Made by a program: the position numbers and the translations under genes. A stretch of DNA of 64,000 nt from contig JAKSZT010053883.1 of the NCBI GenBank assembly GCA_026826555.1, positions 28,015,763-28,079,762 on the forward strand, given 5' to 3'. This DNA is from Tolypeutes matacus (Eukaryota > Chordata > Mammalia > Cingulata > Chlamyphoridae). Each line of letters starts with the position of its first letter. Position 1 is the stretch's first letter. This document shows, piece after piece, positions 1-11,025 of this stretch. Below the pieces are notes generated by a model that was given only the letters and a program-made list of their open reading frames with translations, did no database searches and was not told the origin of the DNA.

Positions 1-1027
1 GGTAACTCTTATGCACACCTCAGTAGGATCTCATAGAACACCAAAGTGGATATCACCCCACACAGAGGGGCTCCTGAGGGCTCTGGAGACACCCAGGTCC
101 TATATAAGGGGAGATAGCTCCAGAGATTGATGCCTTATCAATGGGCTCTACTTTGGAATCTGTGCTCCGGAGAGTGACAGAGTTGGACTCAAATAAGTCC
201 TCCCTGCACATGGTCCATCAGTCCCTTCTCTTCAAACCTATATGTGATGCTGGAGTTTGTAGGTATACTTCCAGAGACTGGAGCCTCTGGCCTGCCCATG
301 TGCCAGCTGTGCCTGGAATCTCGGTGGAGCTGCAACTCCTACTCTACAGCTCAATGGACTTACCCAAGTCAACTGGTGAGGAGATGATGATGGACAACAG
401 TCATCCCAGGGAATGGAGAGAGGCTGCAGCTGCAGGCAGGATAACCCCATCCTCCGTATCCATGGGATATAAGCCCTCTCTCACTTGGAGATGGAGTGGA
501 CATCACCATCCCAAACTCCTCAGAATTGGGGGAAGAGCTATGGACTAGAGTGGACTTAATGGTATTCTGTTGTAGACATAATGTGATTCAAGCAATGGAA
601 GAAATTACCACAGTGAGGTGGAGCCAGTGACCACTGGACACTTTTGGGGCAGGGAAGGGAAAAGCAGTTGTAATAAAGGTGCTTTTTCAGGACTCGGGAG
701 TTATCCTGAGTGACATTGCAATGACAGATACAGGCCATTTTACATTAGCATATAAACTGCAGAACTGTGTAGGAGAGAGTGTGGTCTATAATGTGAATTA
801 TGGTCCATGCTTGGAGGCAGAGCCCCAGGATGTGTATATCCATTGCAGGTGATGTGCCACACTAATGAAAGGTATTTATGTGGGAGGTGGGGGACATGGA
901 AATCCCTGTAATTTTTGTGTAACATTTATGTAATCTCAGCATCTTTTAAAATATGTATATGTATAAAAGAATTATAGGAGCACTTTCACTATTCCAATAA
1001 AAAAAATAAAAAATAAAAAAAAAAAAA
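1..1027 (+). mobile_element. L1 3' UTR with poly(A) tail (cut by window start)
   Basis: The stretch ends in an A-rich tail at about 996-1027. It shares phrases with other L1 3' ends here: the segment near 840-930 (cacactaatgaaag, then a G-rich run, then gtaacatttatgtaatct) recurs at 30,640-30,745. The 5' part (gctctggagacacccagg near 77) is the complement of antisense copies near 26,250 and 30,320. A 135-codon open frame at 141-548 lies inside this UTR and has no L1 protein similarity, so I treat it as chance. Confidence 0.8.
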
Positions 1028-1057
1028 GCCCAATATGGTGCTAGCATAAGGATAGAC

Positions 1058-1279
1058 ATGGACCGATGCAATAGAATTGAGAGTCCAGAAATAAGTCCAC
1101 ACATCTATGACCAGTTGATTTTAGACGAAGGTGCCAGGTCCATTCAATGGGCAAAAGAAGTCTCATCAACAAATGGTGCTGGGACAATTGGAAGTCCAAT
1201 TGTAGTGGTCCAAAGAATAAATTTGGGCTACTTCAAAAATAATTTCAAAATGGTTCAAAGACCTAAATTAAAGAGATAA
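1058..1279 (+). pseudogene. L1 ORF2 C-terminal fragment
   Basis: The frame reads MDRCNRIESPEISPHIYDQL near its start, a recognisable stretch of L1 ORF2p C-terminal to the reverse transcriptase domain. After about 35 residues the match shifts frame, and the reading frame ends after 73 codons. ORF2p is the L1 endonuclease/reverse transcriptase; this piece has neither catalytic domain and cannot be functional. Confidence 0.8.
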
Positions 1280-1695
1280 TACTATAAAATTCTTACAATA
1301 AAACATAGGGAAATATCTTCAGGACCATATATTAGGAAACAGATTCTTAGATTTTACACCAAAAACGAGCAAGAAATGAAGAAATAGATAAAATGAAAAA
1401 CTTTTGCACATCAAAGGACATTATCAAGAGAATGGGAGAAAATATTGGAAATCATTTATCACATAACAGTTTAATATTCAGAAATTATAAAGAATTCCTA
1501 CAACCCAACAACAAAAAGACAAAAAGATCCAAGTAAGAAATGGCCAAAAAATTTGAATAGATATTTTCTCAAAGAAGATACACAATTGCCAATAAGCACA
1601 TAAATATATGCTCAATGTTTTTAGCCATTAGAGAAATGAAAATCAAAACTATGAGATAAAATTTCACACACACACACAGATGGCTATTATTATTA

Positions 1696-1924
1696 TTATT
1701 TTTTTTGTGTGTGTGTATGTGAGATAACGGGACCGGGGATTGAACCCTGGACCTTGTATGTGGGAAGCCGGCACTCAACCACTGAGCCACATCAACTCCC
1801 CTGAGTTGGTTATTTTGTTTGTTTACTTGTTGTTTGTTTTTGTTTCTAGGAGGCACCAGGAACCGAATCTGGGACCTCCCATGTGGGAAGCAGGTGCCCA
1901 CCCACTTGAGTCATATCTGTTCCC
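1696..1924 (-). mobile_element. DAS-type dimeric tRNA-derived SINE
   Basis: Read on the minus strand it has two tRNA-like units (about 1815-1924 and 1700-1800), each with an A-box-like gactcaagtgg or gctcagtggttga stretch and a B-box-like ggttc element, joined by an A-rich linker and ending in an A/CA-rich tail. It splits the L1 at 1028-2644. Short ctattatt-type duplicates flank it. This family is typical of armadillos. Confidence 0.88.
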
Positions 1925-2644
1925 ACTATTATTTTTAAAAATGGAAATTAACCAGTGCTGGTGAGAAAATTGAGAAATAGGGACCCTTGTACATTGTTGA
2001 TTGGGATATTAAATGATGCAGCTACTGTGAAAGACAGCTTGGCAGTTTGAAGGCAATTCCACCTGACCTGGCAATTCCACTTCTAGGTATATATCCAAAA
2101 GAATTAAAAACAGAGACTCAGATATTTGTACACTAATGTTCATTGTAGCATTATTCACAATACCAAAAGGTGGAAATAACCCAAGTGTCCATCAAGAGAT
2201 GAATGGATAAATAAAATGTGGTACATACACACAGTGGACTATTATTTATCCATACAAAGAAATGAAGTGCAGATACATGCTACAACATGGATGACCCTTG
2301 AAGACATCATTTTGAGTGAAATTAGTCAGACAATAAAGGACAAATATTTTATGATTTCTCTTATGAGAAATACTTAGAATAAGCAAATTCATAGAGAAAT
2401 AAATAAGAATAGTGGTTATCAGAGCTGGGTGGAGGGCAGGGGTGGGAATATAGGGGGAGTTTTTGTTCATGAGGTACAAGTTTCTGTTTGGAATGATAAG
2501 AAATGTTCCAGAAATAGTGATGAAAGTTACACAACATTGTCAATACATATAATATCACAGAATTGGACACTTAAAATGGTTGAAATTATTTTTATGTTAT
2601 GAATATTGACCACAGTAAAAGTAAGTAAATTAAAAAAAAAAAAA

Positions 2645-3229
2645 GAGTGAGTCAAGCCATCCAACCAAGGGATAGCATGTAGTTATTTTGCTCATTTAAT
2701 AGTTTAGTAATTGTCTCCAGGGGTTACAAGCTTCTAAAGGATTACAAACTTCTCAAAGCTCTGAGAAAATATGAGGTCTGAAAAAAGAACACTATTAACT
2801 TCAAAAGACAGCAGAAAAATCAAAATGTATAAGTATGTATTTAAATGTCTATGAAGTATACCATTATGTCACATCCATTAATTGTTAAGTTTAGTATTCA
2901 TAAAAACATTATTACACTTAAAAACTATTTGTAGATTCAATTGGCTCACTGTGTAAGAATTCTGGAGTATGCATGATGATTGCTGAGAAATTGTAGCCAA
3001 TCATAAATTAAATAAATTACTCTGGGCCATGTTATTTCAAAGGAAAAATCATAAAAACATTTCAAATTTTTACGCCAAATTTATATTTAATGTGGAATGT
3101 GGAAATATTTAAATATATCCCATGTGATATGAAATAGAAATTCCAAAACTGAGTACCCAGGGCCTGTGAAAGTCATAAAATGCCTGTGATTGTGTGGTCT
3201 CAAGAGAATGGGATTAAATATTAAAGAAC
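2645..3229. other. AT-rich unclassified DNA
   Basis: No gene, recognisable repeat or convincing motif seen. Composition is AT-rich with no long open frame. Confidence 0.5.
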
Positions 3230-3625
3230 CTGTTATATTGTATACCAAGCCATCAAAATGCCACTATGGCAGTGCTTATATAAATTATGGTAAACAATGA
3301 AATACTATGTAACCATTTTTAAAAAAGAACAAAGTGTGCTAATAAGGGGAGACCATCCAAGATATATTGTTACATGAACAAAGCAACTTGTAGAATCAGT
3401 ATGATTCCTTTCGTGTCAAAATATTCTGTATGTGGGTGTGCACACATAAATTTGTAAATGCATCCTCATATATATGTAGAAAAATTCCACAGAAACAGCA
3501 GTAGTTTACCTCTGGAGATCAGAAAGGAGAGTTGGGCGCTAGGAGGGACTTCTAGTTTTCACATTATAATGCTCATGAGCTGCAAGAAAAAAAAAAAACC
3601 TAAGTGCATATATTACTTTTATAAG
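3230..3625 (+). mobile_element. Ancient L1M 3' end
   Basis: The order of phrases is that of old L1M 3' UTRs: aatactatgtaaccat (3300), then ccaagatatattgttacatgaa, then gtagtttacctctgg (3502), then the terminal gtgcatatattacttttataa with an A-rich end near 3625. Heavily diverged and non-coding. Confidence 0.72.
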
Positions 3626-3932
3626 TTAAAAAAATTGCAGAGGGGAGTGGTCTGCAAGCAAACTGAGACGGGAGAAGTCCACAAGCCAGAAATTGGCTTT
3701 GTCGGTCTACCACCATCCGTAAGAGAATGACTCCAAGTGTGGCCAGCCTGAATGTCTTGTCCCTACAGCGTGGACCCAGGGAGCACCCAGGGACGGTTCT
3801 ACAAACTCACCATGGCCTGGAGGAAACAGCCCTCCAGGGTTTTCTCCTTCTTTGCTCAGAGTCCACATTCGTCAAGCAAACTTCTGACTCAACTTAATTT
3901 CGTGATTCAACCATTATTTATTTGGCACCAAT
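3626..3932. other. Unclassified unique DNA
   Basis: Moderate GC with no repeat recognised. Short frames across it have no recognisable domain. Confidence 0.45.
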
Positions 3933-4393
3933 TGCATTAGGTTTTTATGGCTTCTGTAACAAACTACCACTAATGTGGTGGCTTAAAAGAACACAGATTT
4001 ATTATCTTACAGCTCTGCAAGTCAGAAGTCCAAAATGAGTCTCATGAGGCTAAAACCAAAGTGTTGGCAAGGCTGTGTTTCTTTCTGGAGATTCTAGGGT
4101 AGGACCCATTTTCTTGACTTTTCCACCTTCTAGAGGCTGCCCACCTTCCTTGGCTTGTGGCCCCCTCTATCTTCAAAGTCACAGCATATCATCTTGTTGA
4201 TGCTGATCTGCTGCCTCCATTTTCCAAATATGAGGACTCTTGTGATTACATTGGAACTATCCAGATAATCCAGTTAATCTCCTCATCTCAAGGTCAGATG
4301 ACTAGCAACCTTAATTCCATGTGCAACCTTAATTCCCCTTTGCCATGCAACCTAACATATTCACAGGCTCTTTTAGGGACCATTATTCTGCCA
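3933..4393 (-). mobile_element. MLT1-class (ERVL-MaLR) solo LTR
   Basis: The plus strand shows the reverse complement of MLT1: ggcttctgtaacaaactacc, gtggcttaaaagaacacag, gtcagaagtccaaaatgag, and near the other end tgtgattacattgg and attattctgcca. No internal retroviral sequence adjoins it, so it is a solo LTR. A small direct duplication (gcaaccttaattcc, at 4304 and 4323) lies inside. Confidence 0.82.
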
Positions 4394-4839
4394 GATGCAA
4401 TTTGAGGAACTGAGAATAGAGTAGTGAATCAGACACAATCCCTGCCCTTAGGAGTTCACAATCTAGAGGGGAGACAGATGACAAATCAGGAAATCACACC
4501 ACACTGAAGTTTAAGTCAGCTTCCCTAATATTTTCATGTAGCAGCTGGAATTGCCCTGGATAGAAAACCTGAGTATTTTAGTCATTAAGAAATTGGATTT
4601 GTATCTTGGTCTTCTGTGAACTTAGTTACTGTAAATCAGTCCTCCAGAAACTATTCATTTTCTTAAGGACCGTTCCATTGAACATGATAACCTTACCAGG
4701 GTGTTGATTCCTCTGAGTCTATAAAGGACATCTGTCTCTTTTATCTGGTTCCATTCTCCCATGCTCAAAAACAGCACTCTGAGTTTCTTTTAGGAAGCCA
4801 CCTCTTCTTCATTCTCACTTGATATGTTTCTGATGAGAC
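4394..4839. other. Unclassified, with a short ancient-repeat-like stretch
   Basis: The segment 4437-4490 (ccctgcccttaggagttcac followed by a ggggagacag motif) resembles a phrase common to old mammalian repeats, and a similar one occurs at 47,490-47,540. The rest shows nothing recognisable. Confidence 0.35.
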
Positions 4840-5245
4840 TGACTCCAGTGTTCCAGGCTTTGCCAATCAATGGATTTTACCCCCATGGCTCAATTAATGT
4901 TTCAGAATGGACATATGACCCAATAAGATACAATTCTGTGACCCTTTTCTTGTAATTGTTGGGAAGAGAAGGTCTTTTTCACTGGGACTGCTAAAATTGA
5001 GGATATGAAGCTACAACTTACAGCAGCCATCTGGAAGGGAGAGAGTGCCTGAGAATAAACAAATCTAAAGGACAGCAGAATCAAGAAACAGAGACAGATT
5101 TCTAAGGATGTTTTCGTACCTGGATCCAGCCATGCCTAAAGCAAGGAACCTCAGTACTTTTCACAACATGCTATCTTTGTGCTTTCACCAGTCTGGGTTA
5201 GGTTTCTTTCATTTGGAAATGAAAGAATTCTGATTACCACAGGAC
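4840..5245 (+). mobile_element. ERVL/MaLR-class LTR, diverged
   Basis: Phrases in order: catggctcaattaatg, acatatgacccaataag, a cagcagccatctgg stretch, cctggatccagccatgcc, and near the end gggttaggtttctttcattt. This order matches a common mammalian ERVL-class LTR. The polyadenylation-signal region is eroded. The exact subfamily is uncertain. Confidence 0.55.
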
Positions 5246-5289
5246 CTCTACCTGGGAATGCAGCTTCCTCCAGCAACTTCCCTCTCCCA

Positions 5290-5415
5290 CTTTTTAAAAA
5301 CTTACTATTTATTGAGCATTTACTATATTCTAAGCACATTTCTAGTTGCTTTAAAAACATCTAATACTCACAACATTTCCAAGATCACACAGTTAGTGAC
5401 ATTCACTCAGAACTA
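5290..5415 (-). mobile_element. MIR SINE fragment
   Basis: The complement of a MIR core is visible: ttattgagcatttactat, ctaagcacatttc, then aagatcacacagttagtgac. Both ends are eroded. Confidence 0.72.
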
Positions 5416-5519
5416 TTAATGTGCTGATATTAACAGTTAATCAGCATTCAAATCCAAACTATTTAATTTTAATTTAGCTCTTTCTAATTCCAATGATTAA
5501 TAACTTAAAAGAAATAAGT
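5416..5519. other. AT-rich spacer
   Basis: Short AT-rich stretch with nothing recognised. Confidence 0.4.
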
Positions 5520-5959
5520 TATTGGGGATTGAATCATGTCCCCCACAAAAGGTATGTTCAGGTTCCAACCCCTCATCCTGTGGGTATGAACTTATTTTTA
5601 AATAGGACCTTTGAAGATAATATTATTTAAAGTGTGCCCAAAGTGAATGAAGGCAGGCCTTAATCTAATATTACTGAAGTCCTTATAAGCAAAGGAAATT
5701 GGGTATGGAGGGAAGAAGCTAGGGGGAGCAGCCAGAAGCTGGAAGTCAACAGAACCTGGGAGAAAGAGGGGAAGACACCACCATGGCATTGTCATGTGAT
5801 GGATAAACCAAGGAACCCCAAAGATTCCCAGCCAGCCAGAAGATACCATCTCTGGGAGAAAGCAAGCCTTCTAACCTCTGAAATCATGAGCCAATAAATT
5901 CTGTTGTTAAGCCAACACATTTTGTACATTTGTTTTAACAGCTAGGAAACTTAGATACA
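5520..5959 (+). mobile_element. MLT1-class solo LTR, sense orientation
   Basis: Nearly complete LTR: ggggattgaatcatgtcccc at the 5' end, ataggacctttgaaga, ccttataagcaaagg, and at the 3' end atgagccaataaattctg (polyadenylation signal AATAAA) followed by gttaagccaacaca. No internal ERV sequence adjoins it. Confidence 0.88.
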
Positions 5960-7095
5960 AGCTAGTGTTGGATCCCCTGAAGATGAAGTTGGTTCTGCCC
6001 CACCCAGCTCCTTAGCCAGAACTGATCCCCACTCCCTGGCCTGGTCTCCAATGTACCCAGGGCAGGGCAGGGGCACTCCAGTTTTCTATGTGTATACAGA
6101 ATTCCATTTTCTTCTTAATCTCTGAACTTTTAACCTAGCTCATAGAACTGTACATGTCCACCTCTGTTTCTTCATTGCTGCCTAGCAGGATGCTAAATTG
6201 AGAATCTTTCTGTTTCAGTTCCCCAGAGAACAAGAGCAAAAAAACTTAGGATGACAAGTACCCACCCATTCCAAATCAACATGCTGACCACCCAAGACAA
6301 ATTTTCAAGTGGGGAGGAGCAGTCAAAACTGCTTTAGAGAACTTCACTTCATCACCCATCTCAAAGGTATGAAAGGTTGAATTTGAAATGCTAGAGGGTG
6401 AGGTGAAGAGTGATTTACCGGAGAGTTGTCAGTGCACCATGCACTGCCCACCACCCCGTGGAGAAGGGAGGAACATTCCCCTCACCTTAAGCCAAGTGAG
6501 AAAGGGGGCTTTGAGGGGCCTCTTGGAATGCTTTTTACATGTCCTTTGGAAATAGGATGAAACAATATTATGGTGTCTACCTATCTGAGATCTCCAGAGC
6601 AAGAGGTGAAGACTTGGCTGATGGGGAGAAGCAGAGAGAGATCAGGCTGCACTGAGGACTAGCTATGCTTCTACCACTCCCACTTCCATTCAGGCTGCCC
6701 TTCAGACTCACAGGAGGCACAGTTTGGACAAAGCCATGTATAATTTCTCTCACAGGCCTTGTGACCAATGGAGTGGGGACATTTGTGGTTGATTCTAAGG
6801 TCTCTGGAGTATAGACCAAGCCTGCTAAATGGCCAGACCAGGGGCAGAACCTGGGGCTCAGGCTCAGAGAAAGCATCCGTTCCACAGGTCCAGGGCATGG
6901 GCACATATAAGCCACCCTGTAATTGCTCCTCTGACCTTCTGCTTGAGAAAACTCACCCCTGGAAGAAAAGGGTTGAAATCCTTGGTAGGTTCACCATTCA
7001 GTTCTGTGGCCCCAGTTTCCCTTTGCTGTTTCATGTCTGACCATGCGTCCACCTTCAGCTTCACTCTGAGCACACACTGGGCAGCTGTCCAAAGG
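5960..7095. other. Unique DNA
   Basis: Moderate GC with no repeat recognised. Open frames on both strands at 6577-7098 overlap one another in several frames and show no domain, so none is called. The segment could hold regulatory DNA, but I see no strong motif. Confidence 0.5.
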
Positions 7096-7360
7096 TGATG
7101 GTGATAGCAACAACAGCTTCACAATAATAATAACAGCTAATGCTCCTATAGTACTTACTAAGTGCCAGGCCTTCTGCTAAGGACTTTATGTATATTAACT
7201 TTTCACATCTTCACTTCAGTCCTACAGAGTTGGTACAATTATTGCCTTTTTTATAGGTGAAGAAACTGAGGCAGGGACATGTAGCTAGTAATTAGCAGAG
7301 TTAGGTCCAACCTCAGCACTCTGGTGCCAGAGGGCTGGTGCTTGACCATTGCACTTGTGT
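7096..7360 (-). mobile_element. MIR SINE
   Basis: Complement of a nearly complete MIR: gtacttactaagtgccaggc, the tgtatattaacttttcac stretch, ataggtgaagaaactgaggc, gacatgtagctagtaa, and cagcactctggtgccagag at the tRNA-related end. Confidence 0.85.
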
Positions 7361-7379
7361 TTTTGAAACACAACGAGCA

Positions 7380-7700
7380 CTTTTATGCCTCCAAGCCTTT
7401 GCTTATACTCTTCCCTGTGCCTAGGGAGCTCTTTCCCTTGTTCACTTGATGAAGTTCTACTCATCCTTCAAGGTCCAGCTCAATTGTTCCTTCTGCCTTA
7501 AATTACCCTGATTCACCCCAGGGGGACTTCTTTGATGCCCATCAGGGTTGTCATTGCCCTTGTTATCACTTCTCTTAGAGGAGTGCATTGCTCTGTGATC
7601 GTTTGCTCCCAGGTCTGTCTTCCCATATGGACCAGCTCCTGGAGGCAGACACAGGGTCTTTGCAGCCCCAGGAATTATTGCAGAGCTGGCCATGAAGTGA
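7380..7700 (+). mobile_element. L2 LINE 3' fragment
   Basis: Phrases typical of L2: cctttgcttatactcttccc, aagttctactcatccttcaa, then the ctcctggaggcagacacagg counterpart of the L2 3' UTR. Non-coding fossil. Confidence 0.7.
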
Positions 7701-8395
7701 CTTGAATTCTCCCTGAGTCTCACACTTACGATCATATCCCATCTCCTTGATTCAGGCAAGGGTATTACAGAGATGTTGGCTGGTGGGCTCTTTGATGAGC
7801 CTGGGGGACCTCGAGAGGAGCTTGCAGTCTAGGTCAAGAGCTGTGTCCAGTGCAGCATTTAATGCTAAAGGGCTCCATCACTTTTGTCTCTTCCCCTGGG
7901 GTGCTGTGTCTTCCAATTTGCTTTGTCCCCTTGACCTCAGACGAAGCCTGGTTGGCCCAGCACCCTCAGGGAATTGTTAGGTGCTGACACATCTGCGTTG
8001 GCTGAAAATGTTGACTTTGCTCCTTGTCTATCCGGACCTTGCTTCCTCCATGACTCAGAATCCCTGGGAATGAGGCCACTCTCTGAAAGGGCAACTCTTG
8101 GCCAAGATTCCAACTGGAGAAAAATCCCAAATCCAGGCCAACTAGGGAAGAGGAATGGGACAGAGGCAGGAGCTACTGAAGTAGCAGTAGCGGGAATCTA
8201 GCGTGTTCTTTTCCAGGACCCTCTGCAGGCACCCCTTGGCACCCTCTCAGGCTCCTCACTGATATACCTGGGACAGAATCACTTACCATTCCCATTGCTT
8301 TGTTTCACAGAGCCTCACAAATGGAAGCAACCTTCTAAAATGTCTCCAGGGCAGGGTCCAGCTGCCAAGACCTCTTCCTACTGCTGGCCTTGCTG
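7701..8395. other. Unique DNA
   Basis: Moderately GC-rich with no repeat or domain recognised. Overlapping short frames are present but none has support. Confidence 0.45.
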
Positions 8396-8560
8396 GAAAG
8401 GTCACTGTGCTCAAATCTTTCAATGGCTCCCAGTGACTCTTGGGAGACATTTCAAAATCCTCTGTAACAGCCAGCTGCTTCTCTGGCCATACCTCCCTCT
8501 ACTACACTCTAGTCACACTGACCTCTTCATTTCTTCATTTTCTAGATTCCCTCCAATCAT
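8396..8560 (+). mobile_element. L2 LINE fragment
   Basis: tctttcaatggctcccagtg, followed by ttcaaaatcctctgtaacag and a ctggccatacctccctc stretch, is the order found in L2 upstream of its 3' end. Confidence 0.65.
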
Positions 8561-8609
8561 ATATGAGTTTCATACATGGAATACATCCCACTGCCACCCT
8601 CTCCTAGAT

Positions 8610-8675
8610 AACTTCATTTGCAAGAGATTTGTCCATTTTATTGGTCTTTTCAAAGAACCAGTTCTCCTGTTTCAT
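8610..8675 (-). mobile_element. Short L1 ORF2 fragment
   Basis: The phrase tattggtcttttcaaagaac at 8638 is the complement of L1 ORF2 and also occurs in the L1 at about 28,220. Only some 60 bp are recognisable. Confidence 0.6.
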
Positions 8676-8977
8676 TGAATTATTGAGTGAGTGCTTCATT
8701 TATTCATTCATTCACTTTTCTATATTCCATAATTTGTTTGGAGCAATGTATCTGAAATTCTGACTGGTCCAACAGCTAGAGAGAGAGAATATAACACTTT
8801 AGTCGAGGATTCTATGGATCCTGCTAGAGCCAGGGTATGGATGAACTTTTCCCAAGGACCAGTCTAAGGTTTGGGGCCCCAAGGGGTAGTGTAGCCCAGC
8901 AAACTGAGGTGGCCCTAAGCAAAGCAGTTTTCTCAAGTTCACACTACTGATGATAGGGCTTCAGAGGCCCACTTCTT
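8676..8977. other. Unclassified DNA
   Basis: A short (ATTC)n-like patch at 8697-8716, otherwise nothing recognised. Confidence 0.4.
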
Positions 8978-9080
8978 GGAGAGTTTGATGCAGTATGTCT
9001 AAGGTGGGCCCAGGAATATGCAGATGATGCTGATGCAGATAGTTTGCAAAAACCACACTTTGAAAACTCAGTGCCAGGAG
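8978..9080 (+). mobile_element. MER20-like hAT-Charlie MITE, 3' half
   Basis: The order gtctaaggtgggcccaggaa, tatgcagatgatgctgatgc, accacactttgaaaactcag corresponds to the 3' half of MER20, a non-autonomous hAT element. The 5' half is missing. Confidence 0.65.
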
Positions 9081-9103
9081 AAGAACTTCATGCTCAAGGA
9101 GAA

Positions 9104-9718
9104 TGTATTAGTCAGCCAAAGGGGTGCTGATGCGAAATACCAGAAATCTGTTGGTTTTTATAAAGGGTATTTATTTGGGGTAGAAACTTACAGTCACAAG
9201 GCCATAAAGAGTAAATTATTTCCCTCACCAAAGTCTGTTGCCATGTGTTAGAGCAAGATGGCTGCCAGTCTCTGAGAGGGTTCAGCCTTCTTCTTTCTCC
9301 TAAGGCTTCATGGCCCCAGCTTCTTCCTATCTCAGCTGTAGGCTGGCATAAGGCTCGTCTCTCTCCTGGGCTCATTTCTTTCCGAGCTTTCTCTGCTGTT
9401 CCGGGCTCTGGTCTCTTCAGCTGCAAACTATCAGGCGAATGGCTCAGCTCTCTCCCGGGGGCTCCAGCATCCAAAACTAAACTCTCTCAGTTCCCTGTCT
9501 TTGATTGAGCACCCGTTTATATAGACCACAAAGGGGGGGGACTCGAACCAAATCGCCCTAATGACATGGTCAAATAAAAGCCCTAAACTTGATTTAATAA
9601 AGTAAAAGTGAAACCTATGAATCTAATACAATCTAATATGCCCAGAGGAACAGAGCAGTTTACAAACAAAAATCCTATATCTATTTTTGGAATTCATAAG
9701 CAATACCAAACTGCTACA
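9104..9718 (-). mobile_element. Xenarthran MaLR-like solo LTR, copy A
   Basis: On the plus strand it runs from tgtattagtcagcc to aaactgctaca, the complement of an LTR that reads TGTAGCAG at its start and ends GACTAATACA. A polyadenylation signal (aataaa type, diverged) lies near the 3' end, and a TATA-like tttatataga lies at about 9518. Copies B (11,026), C (12,629) and D (56,188) share the termini. No clear 5-bp target duplication is visible here. A G8 run sits at 9531. Confidence 0.82.
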
Positions 9719-11020
9719 ATATTTTTCTTCTTTAAAGAAATTTTAGATTACAGAAAAGTTACATTGAAATATAGTGGATTCCCATATACGTCACCCCCTC
9801 CCCCTTTCAAATTTTCCCCTATTAATAACATCTTTAATTAATGTGGTACATTTGTTACAATTGATGAACAGATATGGAAGCATTTCTACTAGCCATGGTC
9901 AATAGTTTACATTATGGTTTATACTTTGCACTGTACAATTCTATAGGTTTTGACAAAATGTATAATGGCTTGTATCCTTCATTGCAATATCATGCAGAAC
10001 AATTCCAATGTCCCAAAAATGTCCCATGATACACCTATTCTTCCCTTTCCCTCCCCTCAGAACCTCTGGTGACCACTGTCTTCATATCAATGATTACAAG
10101 TTCTTCCATTACTAGAATAATAAGTCTTATATTAGTACAGTACATTTGTTACAATTGATGACCAAATATTGAATCATAGCTACTAATAATGGTCAATAGT
10201 ATACATTATGGTTTAGACTTTGCACTGTACAATTTTATAGGTCTTGACAAAATGTATAATGGCCTGTATCCATCATTGCAAAATCATGCAGAGCAATCCT
10301 AATGCCCTAAAAATGCCCTATGTTGCACTTATTCTTCTCACTCACTCCCTTTTGTAACCACTAAGTTTAAATTTTTCAAGAATAAGGTTCTTAGTTACAT
10401 GCATTAATGTTGAGGGCTTGACATATTGGTCTGTTTTATTAGGTACTGCCTGTGTACTTGAGAGATTCTTGCCCTTCTATATGAGAAAGCAGCAGGACTC
10501 CTCAGGATAAGAGTTTAATATTTTGTTGTTTATTGTGTGGTTCTCCACCCACTGAGAAAACACCCTATAACAAGATGAACACATTCGTATTCTATAGAAG
10601 CATGCCTCAGGTGCACCCTTTCCCACACAACTGCCCACCACCGACACCCTGCACCAGTGACCCTAACCTGCCATATTTGCCAAAAGAACATTCCTACAAT
10701 CGTTATTTCAACCACAGACCTACAAATCTCCAGAGTTCACCTGTTCCTTCCTTCAGCCCTCCCCCCATTTCCATGGATAGGCCAACCCAATCCTCCCATG
10801 CTGTTCACCATCCCATTCCAGCACCATCAACCCCACTCGCATCCCTGCACCACCATCACTCCCATCGACTGCCAAACCGCCCCCTTCCACCTTATTATAG
10901 GAGACGAATGTTTGAGGCTTCTCTGATCCATGCATTACTCAGCGCCAGCCACTGAGGCCCAAATCATAGTCTAGCTTTTATGAACTTAAGGTCCAGTTGT
11001 GGTGGCAAAATTCACTTATG
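9719..11020 (-). mobile_element. L1 3' UTR, antisense, with internal duplication
   Basis: The plus strand shows the complement of an L1 3' UTR: gaaaagttacattgaaatat near the 3' end, ccctattaataacatct, ttgttacaattgatgaac, ttgacaaaatgtataatgg, ccatcattgcaaaatcatgc. The same phrases occur at 25,440-25,690. Identity is clear up to about 10,390; the C-rich part to 11,020 is assigned by continuity and by the G-rich composition expected of L1 3' UTRs on the sense strand. A 140-codon Pro/His-rich plus frame at 10,533-10,955 is therefore regarded as spurious. Confidence 0.72.
9838..10385 (-). repeat. ~295-bp tandem duplication in L1 3' UTR
   Basis: Two copies begin at about 9845 and 10,139. Each carries, in the same order, acatttgttacaattgatga, catggtcaatag or aatggtcaatag, acattatggttta, tttgcactgtacaatt, gacaaaatgtataatgg and a ccctaaaaatg-type phrase. 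The offset is about 294 bp and the copies differ by scattered substitutions. Confidence 0.85.
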
Positions 11021-11025
11021 GAAGG

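Larger units (their letters stand above)
1028..2644 (+). mobile_element. 5'-truncated L1, end of ORF2 plus 3' UTR
   Basis: Starts directly after the preceding poly(A) tail inside the last third of ORF2 and ends in its own A-run at 2631-2644. The typical L1 phrase for counted, numbered 'cold' codons is visible near 2170-2215 (aagtgtccatcaagagatga, then ggataaataaaatgtgg). The copy is broken by a SINE at 1696-1924 and by many stops. Placement directly behind another L1 tail suggests insertion into the older poly(A) run. Confidence 0.88.

Noticed and set aside
141..548. 135-codon plus frame near the window start
   Set aside because: Inside an L1 3' UTR, with no similarity to ORF1 or ORF2 and no domain.
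6577..7098. Cluster of overlapping frames on both strands
   Set aside because: Five mutually overlapping frames of 69-112 codons without domain or splice-bounded structure; compatible with chance in a moderately GC-rich patch.
10533..10955. 140-codon Pro/His-rich plus frame
   Set aside because: Lies on the C-rich antisense strand of an L1 3' UTR, where such frames arise by composition. A second frame is open over the same bases.
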